From positions 1,240,001 through 1,304,000 of the forward strand of contig NC_016450.1 in assembly GCF_000235365.1 (NCBI RefSeq): 64,000 nt of DNA. The letters are read 5' to 3'. This document shows, piece by piece, positions 48,455 through 57,951 of this stretch. The notes below the pieces were generated by a model. The model saw only the letters and a list, made by a program, of their open reading frames with translations, did no database searches and was not told the origin of the DNA. The translations under genes and the position numbers were made by a program. This DNA is from Eremothecium cymbalariae DBVPG#7215. Lineage: Eukaryota > Ascomycota > Saccharomycetes > Saccharomycetales > Saccharomycetaceae. The stretch's first letter is position 1; each line of letters opens with the position of its first letter.

Positions 48455-49436
48455 GCTGAAGCATATATACATCGCGCCTTGCGCTGTTCACTACGTACAT
48501 GTTTACATATTATACACGTCGACTGCACGCCGCCGCCCAGGAGGCCCCGCCCGCCCAGGAGGCCCCGGCTGCTGGGCGGGGGGCGGCAGGCGGCCGCCCG
48601 GTGGCAAACTCCTCGCGGCTTTTCTTTTTTTGTTTTTCTCGCTCGGGCTCGTAGCAGCAGCAGTCGCGCGCTGAAGGGGGGCAAGAACACAAAACAGAAT
48701 TCAAATATATATAATAGTTTCTTTCGCAATAAGGCTCCAAGAGACAACACTATATATAACAGAAACAGGTTTAGGATTTGTCCCCTGAGCAAGCCACGAG
48801 CCGTCCAGCAAGGAGAGAGGAACACAAGTATACAACTAGAGAACAGCAGGCATATCTAATCTACATCTAGATCTGGGGCAGCAGGAAGTGTAAGCAAAAA
48901 CTTTTAAAAGTGTGTCGAGGATTTGTTTAATAGAGGATATAGGGCGCCAGAAACAGCGGAATACACGTAGACTCTTCATACACACACGCACACGTTCATA
49001 CACAACATATATATACGCACGCACACGCAGGCCATACTGGCAGCACAAGAGGAAGAGAGGACTTGTATTAAGAGAGGGATATATATATATATTACACGCA
49101 CACGCAGACACGACACGCACACGCAACTGGAACAAGAGGGGAACAGAGGGCAGAGGCAGGAAGAAAGAAAACACATATTAGTATAATATAAGGCTGGGTT
49201 TTGACAGGCTGGGTTTTTAGGGACTTGGATATTATAGGACGGAAGGTAGCAAGCACGTAGCATAGCGCCTGTACGGTAAGTTAAAAGCAGGGAATATAGC
49301 ACATAGCAGCACAACTAGGAAGTGGTTGTGCAGAGGAGAAGGTAGAGGGCGCTCGTTTATTTTTTTTCTTAGAAAGTTCTTCTGGGAGCATAAAGGGCCA
49401 AAAGCAAGGAATATTGGAACAAAAACAAAAAGAGAG
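48455..49436. other. Long leader region upstream of CDC34
   Basis: Begins with a very GC-rich block (48531-48600), followed by purine-rich DNA and AC/AT microsatellites (about 48975-49125). No gene is recognised. The sense strand from 48900 to 49436 is purine-rich and lacks a strong competing ORF apart from a frame that leads into CDC34. Confidence 0.6.
48533..48567. repeat. 17-bp GC direct repeat
   Basis: CCGCCCAGGAGGCCCCG occurs at 48533-48549 and 48551-48567. The second copy overlaps an inverted repeat (CCCGCCCAG at 48550-48558, CTGGGCGGG at 48572-48580). In the 60 bases 48541-48600 only six are A or T. Confidence 0.9.
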
Positions 49437-50243
49437 ATGTCGAACCGTAAGAATACCGCGGCCAGTCTGTTGTTGCGACAGTACAGAGAGCTCACAGATC
49501 CCAAGAAGGCGATTCCATCTTTCCACATAGAACTTGACGATGATAGCAACATTTTCTTGTGGAACATTGGGGTGATGGTGTTGAATGAAGACTCAATTTA
49601 CCACGGGGGTTACTTCAAGGCGCAGATGCGGTTTCCTGAAGACTTTCCGTTTAGTCCTCCAAGTTTCAGGTTCACGCCTGCGATTTACCACCCGAATGTT
49701 TATAGAGACGGCAGGTTGTGTATATCCATCTTGCATCAGAGCGGCGATCCAACTTCGGACGAGCCGGACTCCGAGACATGGTCGCCGGTACAGACGGTGG
49801 AGAGCGTGTTGATATCAATTGTGTCTCTTTTAGAGGATCCCAACATTTCATCTCCCGCCAATGTGGATGCCGCAGTCGACTACCGAAAGAATCCAGAGCA
49901 ATACAAACAAAGAGTCAAGCTAGAAGTCGAGCGTTCCAAGCAGGACATCCCTCCCGGGTTTGTGATGCCTACGTCGCAGACCGCTTATATATCGCAGAGA
50001 AACGCGGAGCCGGAGGAGTCCAAGGACGTGGGCGACAACTTTTGGTACGACAGCGAGGAAGAAGACGACGACATTTACGGCGATGACGACGACGGCGACA
50101 ACGGCGAAAGCGAGCCCGAGTTTGAAGAGGAGGACGATGATGATAGCATGGATAACGACAGCGTTATGGATAAGAGAAAACCTGACAAAGCAGATGAGGA
50201 ATCTGAAGATGTAGATGATGTCAAGCTAGATATAAATAAATGA
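49437..50243 (+). CDS. CDC34: E2 ubiquitin-conjugating enzyme Cdc34
   Basis: E2 partner of SCF ligases; needed for Sic1 destruction at the G1/S transition. I start at 49437 (MSNRKNTAASLLLRQYRELT), which matches the family N-terminus; the frame is open for 37 codons upstream but those residues (Arg/Lys-rich) look like untranslated sequence. The 268-aa protein (S. cerevisiae 295 aa) has the UBC fold (about residues 8-170), the active-site Cys in GRLCISILHQ, the 12-residue acidic-loop insertion (SGDPTSDEPDSETW) particular to Cdc34, and an acidic C-terminal tail (about 200-255) that binds the cullin. Matches YDR054C. Confidence 0.96.
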   Translation: MSNRKNTAASLLLRQYRELTDPKKAIPSFHIELDDDSNIFLWNIGVMVLNEDSIYHGGYFKAQMRFPEDFPFSPPSFRFTPAIYHPNVYRDGRLCISILHQSGDPTSDEPDSETWSPVQTVESVLISIVSLLEDPNISSPANVDAAVDYRKNPEQYKQRVKLEVERSKQDIPPGFVMPTSQTAYISQRNAEPEESKDVGDNFWYDSEEEDDDIYGDDDDGDNGESEPEFEEEDDDDSMDNDSVMDKRKPDKADEESEDVDDVKLDINK

Positions 50244-50895
50244 AAGAAAAAACAAAAAACAAAAAGAATCAGCAATAAAAACCCTCCACTTCAATAATTA
50301 TTATAGGTGTATGTATGTATATCTTAATTCACTTTTTTCTTTTTTCCCTTTTCCCTCTTTCCTTCCTCTTTTTAGGACAAGAACATTGGCAGTGCGTATG
50401 CGCACGTCCACATCTGCATGGCTACATCTCGCATCTGTATATGTATGCATCCATACCTGTGTCTACCGTTGGAGGGAAATGGTTCTGTGCGTCATGTTCG
50501 TTGCATTGTTGCGCTGCGCTGCGCTGTTAAAAACAAGAACTCCACACCCTAACACATAGTTAAGAACAACTCGAGCAACTGCCGCCTCCATACCCCGTGC
50601 GTGGTTTATAGTGCTGCATTCAACCATATATATACACCACTATCTCTACACTTCACTGTACTCTGGGTATGTAATTTTTCAATTCTAGCGCACAACCAAC
50701 CAACATCTACCCAGCATTCGCGCGTGCGTACATTTTCTCGCATTATATAACTCGCAACTACATCCATACTGCATATATATACTCTGGGTATATATATATG
50801 GATATATATAGCTATGTAGAAAGCACACACATTGACTTATATCTGCCCACCACACCCTCCCCATTGTCCATTCATAACAACTAGAATAAAGAAAT
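50244..50895. other. Intergenic: CDC34 3' region and SLM4 upstream region
   Basis: T-rich stretch, then mixed DNA with short AT microsatellites near 50780-50815. No gene is seen. Confidence 0.55.
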
Positions 50896-51396
50896 ATGAC
50901 CATGCTTCATAGTACAAACATTAAGCAACTCCTCCAGAGGACCTTAGAACCAACCCACACTCCAGTCTCGACTTACCAAATACAATCCGCAGTCCTCGTC
51001 TCGCGCAAAAGTGGTTCTATCGTCTCCTTTGTAACTAATAGCGTATCTAAGGTTCCATCCAATGACTCCATCAACAACCTCAAAATGATGGCCCTTCTCA
51101 CTAAGGAGAAGTGGTCCGAAGACGAACAGGACCCAAAGGCCCAAGCGACTAAAAGCTGTTATCACGTGACAATAAATACACCCGACTCGGGCTCTGCCGC
51201 ATCTTCGTCGCAAACCACCTCCCGCATCTATACATTTGAATTGGAAGATCTCCATACATGTGTCGCACAAATACCTGGATCTGACCTGCTGCTTCTCCTA
51301 ATTGGCGATTCTTCCTACCCCCACGGATTGCTCGTGATGAGATTGAAAAGTGCCCTAGGCGCATTCCAAGACGTCTACGGCTACAAGCTGGACTAG
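50896..51396 (+). CDS. SLM4: EGO complex subunit Slm4 (Ego3)
   Basis: Roadblock-type subunit of the vacuolar EGO/Ragulator-like complex that tethers Gtr1-Gtr2 and activates TORC1. The 166-aa protein (S. cerevisiae 162 aa) shares MLHSTNIKQLLQ at the start, SINNLKMMALLTKEKWSEDE, TFELEDLHTCVAQIPGSDLL and the ending DVYGYKLD. Matches YBR077C. Intact. Confidence 0.94.
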   Translation: MTMLHSTNIKQLLQRTLEPTHTPVSTYQIQSAVLVSRKSGSIVSFVTNSVSKVPSNDSINNLKMMALLTKEKWSEDEQDPKAQATKSCYHVTINTPDSGSAASSSQTTSRIYTFELEDLHTCVAQIPGSDLLLLLIGDSSYPHGLLVMRLKSALGAFQDVYGYKLD

Positions 51397-51805
51397 ACAG
51401 TCCTGCCGTTGTTCAATACCCACGTATATAATCGTTATTCACTCTTATAAAAACCCTACTACACTAGTACTCTACCCCCACCCTTTTCATTAGCCCTTTC
51501 TACAGCTCTGCTTTCGAGCGTTACCCGGAGCCCTTCCGGTGCTATAAACAATTTTTGACTAACATACGCTTGCTACCCAGCGCAGACCACCAAACCATTT
51601 CGCAGAAACGCGTCCGTTCATATTCAGACCTAGTTCCTGTGATTTTAGATTCACTGTGTTTCAGGCACAGCAGTTAGAAGGCTATCATTGACGCTGCTAT
51701 CCCCTGGTTTACGGAGTACCAATAGTATTTTACAACGGAGGGTGTGTTTACTGAGATCTGGCTGTTTACTTTGAGGAATACAAGACATCTCATTACCAAC
51801 GTGCA
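51397..51805. other. Intergenic: SLM4 3' region and DBF4 upstream region
   Basis: Holds an MCB element at 51608-51613. No gene is seen. Confidence 0.6.
51608..51613. promoter_or_regulatory. MCB element (ACGCGT) upstream of DBF4
   Basis: ACGCGT is the binding core of the G1/S factor MBF. It lies 193 bp upstream of the DBF4 start codon, a typical distance for a G1/S-regulated yeast gene. Confidence 0.5.
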
Positions 51806-53695
51806 ATGGGATCACCGCTGAAACCACTCGCACCGCCTACAGCTTGCGCGCAAGCGGCGCCTAGAGCTGTCAGGTCGCCACTGAAGGAGAATGATCCTAA
51901 TCATCAACCTAGACCCTCCAAGGCGTGTACTACGCTTACTACTACTCAGCCCTTCCAAGGGAAAAAGAGATCCCTCAACTTATTGGAGGAGACTGAGAAG
52001 GGTCGTCACAAACGTAATAGACAGACAGGACTTTCTTATACTGCGACTACATCTGGAGGTGCAAATGCAGCGTCGAGTGGGGCTCCTGGCAGAACAATTG
52101 AGGGCGCGGTGCTCATCTCTAGACAGCAGGCACAGCGCCGGGCTGAGCAATCCAAGATAACAGCCAAAGATCTTTTAGACTGGCAGCAAAACTGGCGACG
52201 GATTATGAGAAAAGACACGAGAATTTACTTTGACACAACCATTGTGGACCATCATCAGGGCTCGAAGCTGGAAAAGCGTAAGGAGTTGCTGAAGCGTGGG
52301 TTTTCCACGTTGGGGGCACGCATGAAGGCGTTCTTCGATATGGAGGTAACAATCGTCATCACGAGCAGGAAACTAGATAAGTACGAAAATTTACCCGAGA
52401 TAGACGTGTTGTATAGAGCACATAAGAATGGGTATATGAAGATATGGAACTATGACAAGGCAATGAGATTCTTAAAAAACCTAGATGTGGATCTGGACGC
52501 GATAGAAAAACAGCAACAATACGGCATTTGCCAAACTTCCCATGGGTCAATACTGATGATGGGTGCAAACCAATCCCATAATAGTGTGTCTGTAGGCGGT
52601 GTCATTACTGCAACAACAAATGCGACAGCTACACTGTCCAACCTGTTAGAAAATGAAAGGTTGTACGGCCCGAACGACCGAGATCCACGAACTAAAAGAG
52701 ATGATGTTCATTACTTCAAATACCCTCATGTTTATTTGTACGACTTATGGCAGACATGGGCACCCTTAATTACCATGGAGTGGAAACCTTCTGAGATCAA
52801 CGATCCAGAAAAGTTGCCCTATCCTAATATAAAGCCAGGTACTTTTGGGAGATGTCCCTTTGTGGGAGATGGTAGCTGTGATGAGCTCTCCACCAGAAGA
52901 ATTTTAAAAAGATATAAACGAGATTGCTTGAATGAAAAGTATGCGTTAAAACTAAGACTTCTATATCAGGATTCTGCAGAGCCTAGACCTTTGTCTGACA
53001 TCCGTGATGACGAACAACCTTTGTTCATACCACATTCTGGAAAGTATATGGACAGCAAAAAGAAGTATATGGAAGTAATGGGCATTGATGACACAAGGTG
53101 CAAAAAGCCTCCTCCTATTACACTACTAACAAGACAAGAAACTACAGGCGAAGAATCTCTAGCTAATGATGATCTTTGTAAGCGTAAAAGTCGAATTCCG
53201 CAGGAAATCAAAGCTAGTGGTGTGAACCAATCCTTAGACACTAATGCTGGCGGATCATTTTCCATGGGTAATGGCTTAGCCCCTATTAAAGCATCCAACT
53301 TGAATAAAAGCTTAAAATCCCTTAATAGATTGGTTGTCGACCGCAAGTTCACACAACAGACAATCCCCCACCCTCCTCAAGCGGCAAAGAATTCAGCATC
53401 AGTAACATCTGGCGCTACTGCATGTCTGGATAAGAAATCAGTCTCACCACAAGAATCCGCCACCTTGACCGCTACCGCTGCTACTGCAAGTCCAACCCCT
53501 GCAAAAAGACCCCTACAAGGGAAGCTAGGCGGTGGCTACTGTGAAAATTGTCGCGTTAAATATGAACATCTAGACCAGCATATCCAGACTGAAAAGCATC
53601 AAAGCTTTGCGCAAAACCATTTGAACTTCGAAAGGATAGATTCCTTGATTAATACATTACGAGAAGAATATACCCTCTATGGTTCCTCTCAATAG
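51806..53695 (+). CDS. DBF4: Dbf4, regulatory subunit of Cdc7 kinase
   Basis: Activates Cdc7 to phosphorylate MCM and fire replication origins. The 629-aa protein (S. cerevisiae 704 aa) has all three family motifs in order: motif N, a BRCT-like region (about residues 137-195, RIYFDTTIVD to TIVITSRKL); motif M (about 300-330, HVYLYDLWQTWAPLITMEW); and motif C, a CCHH zinc finger (about 575-605, GYCENCRVKYEHLDQHIQ then HQSFA). Spacers are Ser/Thr-rich. In S. cerevisiae it is YDR052C, near TPI1 and CDC34. Confidence 0.95.
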   Translation: MGSPLKPLAPPTACAQAAPRAVRSPLKENDPNHQPRPSKACTTLTTTQPFQGKKRSLNLLEETEKGRHKRNRQTGLSYTATTSGGANAASSGAPGRTIEGAVLISRQQAQRRAEQSKITAKDLLDWQQNWRRIMRKDTRIYFDTTIVDHHQGSKLEKRKELLKRGFSTLGARMKAFFDMEVTIVITSRKLDKYENLPEIDVLYRAHKNGYMKIWNYDKAMRFLKNLDVDLDAIEKQQQYGICQTSHGSILMMGANQSHNSVSVGGVITATTNATATLSNLLENERLYGPNDRDPRTKRDDVHYFKYPHVYLYDLWQTWAPLITMEWKPSEINDPEKLPYPNIKPGTFGRCPFVGDGSCDELSTRRILKRYKRDCLNEKYALKLRLLYQDSAEPRPLSDIRDDEQPLFIPHSGKYMDSKKKYMEVMGIDDTRCKKPPPITLLTRQETTGEESLANDDLCKRKSRIPQEIKASGVNQSLDTNAGGSFSMGNGLAPIKASNLNKSLKSLNRLVVDRKFTQQTIPHPPQAAKNSASVTSGATACLDKKSVSPQESATLTATAATASPTPAKRPLQGKLGGGYCENCRVKYEHLDQHIQTEKHQSFAQNHLNFERIDSLINTLREEYTLYGSSQ

Positions 53696-54579
53696 TCGCA
53701 ACGTACTCTTGCTACAATGCATACTCGCTCCTCTTGAGCTAACGCACGCAGCTAATCAAAAGTACGCACCCTACGTATCTACGCATACACATGCATAAAC
53801 ACACGCAAGCATATATATAATTATAACGTGACACCTTCTGCGGCTTGATTCGTAAATGCACCGTACGCGAATTTACTCTCCGGTTTCAGCGGCCTTATTG
53901 TATTCCTGATCTAAACTTTAGAATCGCTCGAATACTATACACAGCTGTTGCTACATCTTGCTGACGAACACTACCCTTAAAATCCACTACTGCATAACGA
54001 TATAACCTAATTATAATTGACAAAACTCCCTTTACAAGACAGGCCCACCTCGAACAAACAACGATGGCACATGCTCAAGAGCCAATAGCATTACACCAGC
54101 TACTTGATCGCTGCGTCAATCGCAAAAAAGCAGTTATGTAAAGAACTCCGAACACCTCATTTTATCTACCTTTAACAGAAACTAATGAAGCTGGTATCCA
54201 GTACAATTAGCAACATTATTTCCTTAATGGTTGGTGAAACTGCAGTTTCTTTTTATTGGTTGCTAAGCCAGCCACAATGTAATGTCTATGATCACCTCTC
54301 CCTATCAGGGATGGTATCGATGTGCAGACACTTTTCCCCATAGCAAACACAGTGATAGCACAGGCGGAGGGGGAAAGGAAGGCGTTTGGTTTGACTGACT
54401 GTCTCCTTCTGCAACCAGGTTCCCAATCGCAGTGTTTGCCACATTGTGTTCGAGTATCTGCTTCAGTTAGAAACCTAATTGTTTAATTCTACGTGTGTTT
54501 CATACAAGACGGTTAGTTGAACACAGCGATGTATTTGAATTAAAACGAAACGGCTTATTGTTGTTGTATAAAGTTTAAA
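53696..54579. other. Intergenic: DBF4 3' region and upstream of the Zn2Cys6 gene
   Basis: 884 bp. A 25-codon ATG frame at 54064-54141 (MAHAQEPIALHQLL) is the only protein-like piece; I found no convincing splice to extend it. No tRNA or repeat is seen. Confidence 0.5.
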
Positions 54580-56799
54580 ATGGTAGTAGTCAGGTACCGT
54601 ATGCGGCGTTCCAAGGAGGATGCCCTACCTTTAGCCCAAGATTCAGGGACATTTGGATGGTATGGTGATAGTGGTGTAAAGGAGAAGACTAATATAGTCA
54701 AAAAAACGGAGAAAAGGTCTAGGAACGGGTGTTTAACATGTCGTGCACGTAGAAAGAAATGTGATGAGACGAAACCCAAGTGCATAGGATGCCAGCGTAA
54801 TTTGTTATTGTGTAGGTGGTCCGACAAAGAAGGAGGGTCAACTGAAACCTCACCTAATGGTGATGAAGTGGGGATTAAGGCTAACGATGGTTTTTTGAAC
54901 TGCACACTGGAGAGTTGGGAAGGGGAATATGATGTTGGGGATTATTACAAATTTATTTCGATTCCAAGTGGACAAGTGAAGTTTGAATACACAGTAGCTT
55001 TAGATAAAACTGGATGCATTTGGAGAATACATTCAGACAACGGTAGACAACGGTTGCAAAAATTTCCGACCTATGGACAGTTGGGTAAAAGTAGTATAAC
55101 CACTTTTTCACATCCTCTAAAAATAGTCAAGGTTCAATCAGGTCCTAGACGGGTAAAAACGATAAAACCGTTTGCGTCCAGCACTTCGTCAACCGCGCCT
55201 GTTTCAGCTTCAGACGTTTTTTCAATTGATAGTAATGAAACTACTTTCCAAAAGGATGGTGGACTATTTGATATCAAACCTCTTTTCGATTTGCAGCTTG
55301 AACCATACCATTTTGAACGGGACCTGCAGTCTTTCGGTAGCTTCCTGTATTCTTCAACGCCTTTTAGCACCGTTCATTCCAATTACAGTTATTTGTTATA
55401 CGATAGTAATGCCAGCGCTACATACTATAAGCAAGCGCTAGAAAATTCAAAACATGGTGATCTATCACAGTTGAAAAACCTTAAAGATGAAGATGCCTTC
55501 CTTTTCTATGTATGTCTGAAGGAATATATCCCTCTATTGGGTCCGCAAGATACGTCACATCCAATGCTGACAACTAGTTCCACCTTCGTCCCTCAGGTGG
55601 AAAATAATCCCGTAATGAAAGAGTTGTTCTTGTGTTGTGCTGCGTCTTATCTCGAATATTATTCTGAAGAATTGTTTGCTCCATTGAGTGAGCAACTATA
55701 TGAAAACTCAGTTCTGCTTCTCTCTAACTTTTTGCGAAACCATTCAGTCACTGGTAATGAAGTATGGTTGCTTGCAACCTTTCAATTGATGTGTCTACGA
55801 AACAAGCTTCCATTGAGAAAAACGGTAGATGATTGTGTCCGGTGCTTGGCCAAGTCGTATGTTATCATAAGAAACTGCTATTCCATGCAGAACTCGGGTA
55901 ATGTCGTTGAACAATTGAATGCTACATCCCAGTATTCAGTATTTAACTCTCAATTCAATGAAAGTGCCAACAACAGTCGTACTTGGGAAATGTTGCATAT
56001 GGAATTGGAAGATAATACTTCAGAAATCCCTGTATTACGTCAAGACTCAATGGTTCTATTACCTCAAGAAAGAACGTTCTTAGAAAGCTTTATTTATAAT
56101 TATAGTGTTGCAATTATGTTTGCAACTGATATTTCCCAACTTCCTAGCCCATTTCGTGTTTTCAAAGAATTAAATCTCCTTCTAAAATGCCCGATCTATG
56201 AATGCCCATCAGACTGGGTGAAAAGCCCAGTATTAGGCTCTACTTTGGAAGCTTTTGAAATTTTGGCAAAAGTCTCATACATTTCACGGTTCCCAATGCC
56301 CGTAACTACCTCTACTATATTAGAAAAGTGCAGAGAGTTGGAACTGATGGCAAAGTATTACTCGAACTCCGTAATAGAGCTTCAAAGTGCGGAATTACTA
56401 ACTTATCAAAATGCTACTTTATCGTTTCTATGTGGCCTTGTGGTGGCTAGAACAAGTTATTTATTGGTTATAACAATCATTGAGTATGAAACTCTCCATG
56501 TATACTCACCCAAGGTTCAAAAGGTAGTTCGTGAAATCATGGCATATCTGGAGGGAATTCCTTTAGACAATAATATTTGGGCTATTCTGCCATGGCCCTT
56601 GATGGTTTGCGGGTTTTTTTGCTGTGAACCAGACGACCAAAGCAGAATACGGTTCTATCTCAACCTTTTAGGTAAACTTTTCAATTTAGGCAAAGGTCAG
56701 AGTATGAGCGCACATTTGGACAAAGTCTGGAGACTACCTATGGATAAATGGTTAGAGCAGTTATTCAACAGGACAGAACTTTGCAAAGTATGCATATGA
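54580..56799 (+). CDS. Zn2Cys6 fungal transcription factor
   Basis: A 739-aa protein with an N-terminal binuclear zinc cluster at about residues 49-80 (GCLTCRARRKKC, then CIGCQRNLLLC), with Cys spacings 2-6-6-2-6 as required. It is followed by about 150 residues that look disordered, then a long helical region (about 230-720) of the type found in the Uga3/Lys14/Arg81 group of regulators (fungal_trans_2), for example ENNPVMKELFLCCAASYLEY. I cannot name the orthologue or its targets. It converges on the C2H2 gene with 246 bp between stops. Frame intact. Confidence 0.88.
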   Translation: MVVVRYRMRRSKEDALPLAQDSGTFGWYGDSGVKEKTNIVKKTEKRSRNGCLTCRARRKKCDETKPKCIGCQRNLLLCRWSDKEGGSTETSPNGDEVGIKANDGFLNCTLESWEGEYDVGDYYKFISIPSGQVKFEYTVALDKTGCIWRIHSDNGRQRLQKFPTYGQLGKSSITTFSHPLKIVKVQSGPRRVKTIKPFASSTSSTAPVSASDVFSIDSNETTFQKDGGLFDIKPLFDLQLEPYHFERDLQSFGSFLYSSTPFSTVHSNYSYLLYDSNASATYYKQALENSKHGDLSQLKNLKDEDAFLFYVCLKEYIPLLGPQDTSHPMLTTSSTFVPQVENNPVMKELFLCCAASYLEYYSEELFAPLSEQLYENSVLLLSNFLRNHSVTGNEVWLLATFQLMCLRNKLPLRKTVDDCVRCLAKSYVIIRNCYSMQNSGNVVEQLNATSQYSVFNSQFNESANNSRTWEMLHMELEDNTSEIPVLRQDSMVLLPQERTFLESFIYNYSVAIMFATDISQLPSPFRVFKELNLLLKCPIYECPSDWVKSPVLGSTLEAFEILAKVSYISRFPMPVTTSTILEKCRELELMAKYYSNSVIELQSAELLTYQNATLSFLCGLVVARTSYLLVITIIEYETLHVYSPKVQKVVREIMAYLEGIPLDNNIWAILPWPLMVCGFFCCEPDDQSRIRFYLNLLGKLFNLGKGQSMSAHLDKVWRLPMDKWLEQLFNRTELCKVCI

Positions 56800-57045
56800 A
56801 GCGCTTTGTTAACATTTTTTTAAGTTGTTTACTTTAGTAGGACTTATTATCAAAAATTAATATATAGTACAAATACAAAAGACATACGTTTAGATAGCAT
56901 TAAAGGTCAATTTCTTGAATACTATTATGTAGAAAAATCCAATTCGTTTATTCCGGTTTTGTTCCAATTTCATATTTCATGCCATGGTTTGAAAAACCAA
57001 TACTCCAAAATTTAATATTAATGAAGAGCTGTTAAATGCACCTCG

Positions 57046-57951
57046 CTAAACTGTGGGTAGTGCTGCGAACTTTTGATGCTGCTGCTTGCTTAGGGCAAAC
57101 AATTTTCTGCTTGAAGGTTTAACGCTCGTAGTTTCTCCATTTGGCAGCATATAAAGTCCGCAATCAGTCTTGAAGTGCAATTTATGATGCCTTAGCATGT
57201 TAGATCTTGCATTGAATGACTTTCCACAATTTTTGAATGGGCATGTAAATGGTCTATCACCAGTATGAATGTTCCTATGCGTCCTTAGGGAGGAAGCCCT
57301 TGCAAATCCTTTACCACAATCGGAACAAATGTAGCGATGAAGGTTGCTAGCAACGTTATTTGAAGATAGAACTGATGTTCTCCTACCAGTTACTCGCGGC
57401 GAAACGGCTGCAGATGAGGATGAATCTGTGGGTATTGAAAGTATAGAAGCAGAGCTAGCAGTTTGCGATACGCTATCATCCACAAAATCTTTTTCTAAAC
57501 TGCTTTCAAAAAGAGTTGGGACCGATGAATTCGTCTGGCCATCTGTGATCCACTGGCCAAAATCATTAGTGACAATGGCATTGGTATTAATACCTGTTGT
57601 TTCGAAATTATTCGAGTCTGCTTCAGGCAGTGATGATACAGATTGCTGATTGTTCACCGCTGGAAGAAGATGACCGGGGTGAATCAGCTGTTCCAGAAGC
57701 TGCAGTTGTTGCAATTGTTGTTGTAGCTTCATCTGCTGAACTTGTAGTTCATGATGGTAATCAAAGAAAAATGCAGTAAAATAGTTGGTATCTGATTTAT
57801 TGACCTCTTCAGATATAGGAGACACAAGCCAGGAATCTTCAACTGCAGGAGGATTAGGCCATGTATTTGTAATCGGTTTACACATATTGTAAAGATCGAC
57901 AGCGGGGTTTTGAGAGTCAAATTCTTCGTTATTTTCAGAGTATTGAAACAT
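57046..57951 (-). CDS. C2H2 zinc-finger protein of the Cmr3/YPR013C type
   Basis: A 301-aa protein with two adjacent C2H2 fingers at about residues 207-262 (CSDCGKGFARASSLRTHRNIH and CPFKNCGKSFNARSNMLRHH). The second finger, with FNARSNMLRH, is close to that of S. cerevisiae Cmr3, YPR013C and YPR015C, a poorly studied group. The N-terminal half is Ser/Asn/Gln-rich with a short coiled or Gln/Leu stretch (QQMKLQQQLQQLQLLEQL, residues about 75-95). Likely a DNA-binding regulator. Which paralogue it matches is uncertain. Confidence 0.85.
   Translation of the reverse strand: MFQYSENNEEFDSQNPAVDLYNMCKPITNTWPNPPAVEDSWLVSPISEEVNKSDTNYFTAFFFDYHHELQVQQMKLQQQLQQLQLLEQLIHPGHLLPAVNNQQSVSSLPEADSNNFETTGINTNAIVTNDFGQWITDGQTNSSVPTLFESSLEKDFVDDSVSQTASSASILSIPTDSSSSAAVSPRVTGRRTSVLSSNNVASNLHRYICSDCGKGFARASSLRTHRNIHTGDRPFTCPFKNCGKSFNARSNMLRHHKLHFKTDCGLYMLPNGETTSVKPSSRKLFALSKQQHQKFAALPTV

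Noticed and set aside
49326..49436. Upstream in-frame ATG that would lengthen CDC34 by 37 residues
   Set aside because: The added Arg/Lys/Phe-rich residues do not match the family, while MSNRKNTAASLLL at 49437 does.
54064..54141. 25-codon ATG frame as a first exon of a spliced gene
   Set aside because: GTTATGT could be a weak donor, but no proper branch site exists and the possible acceptors give stops within a few codons.
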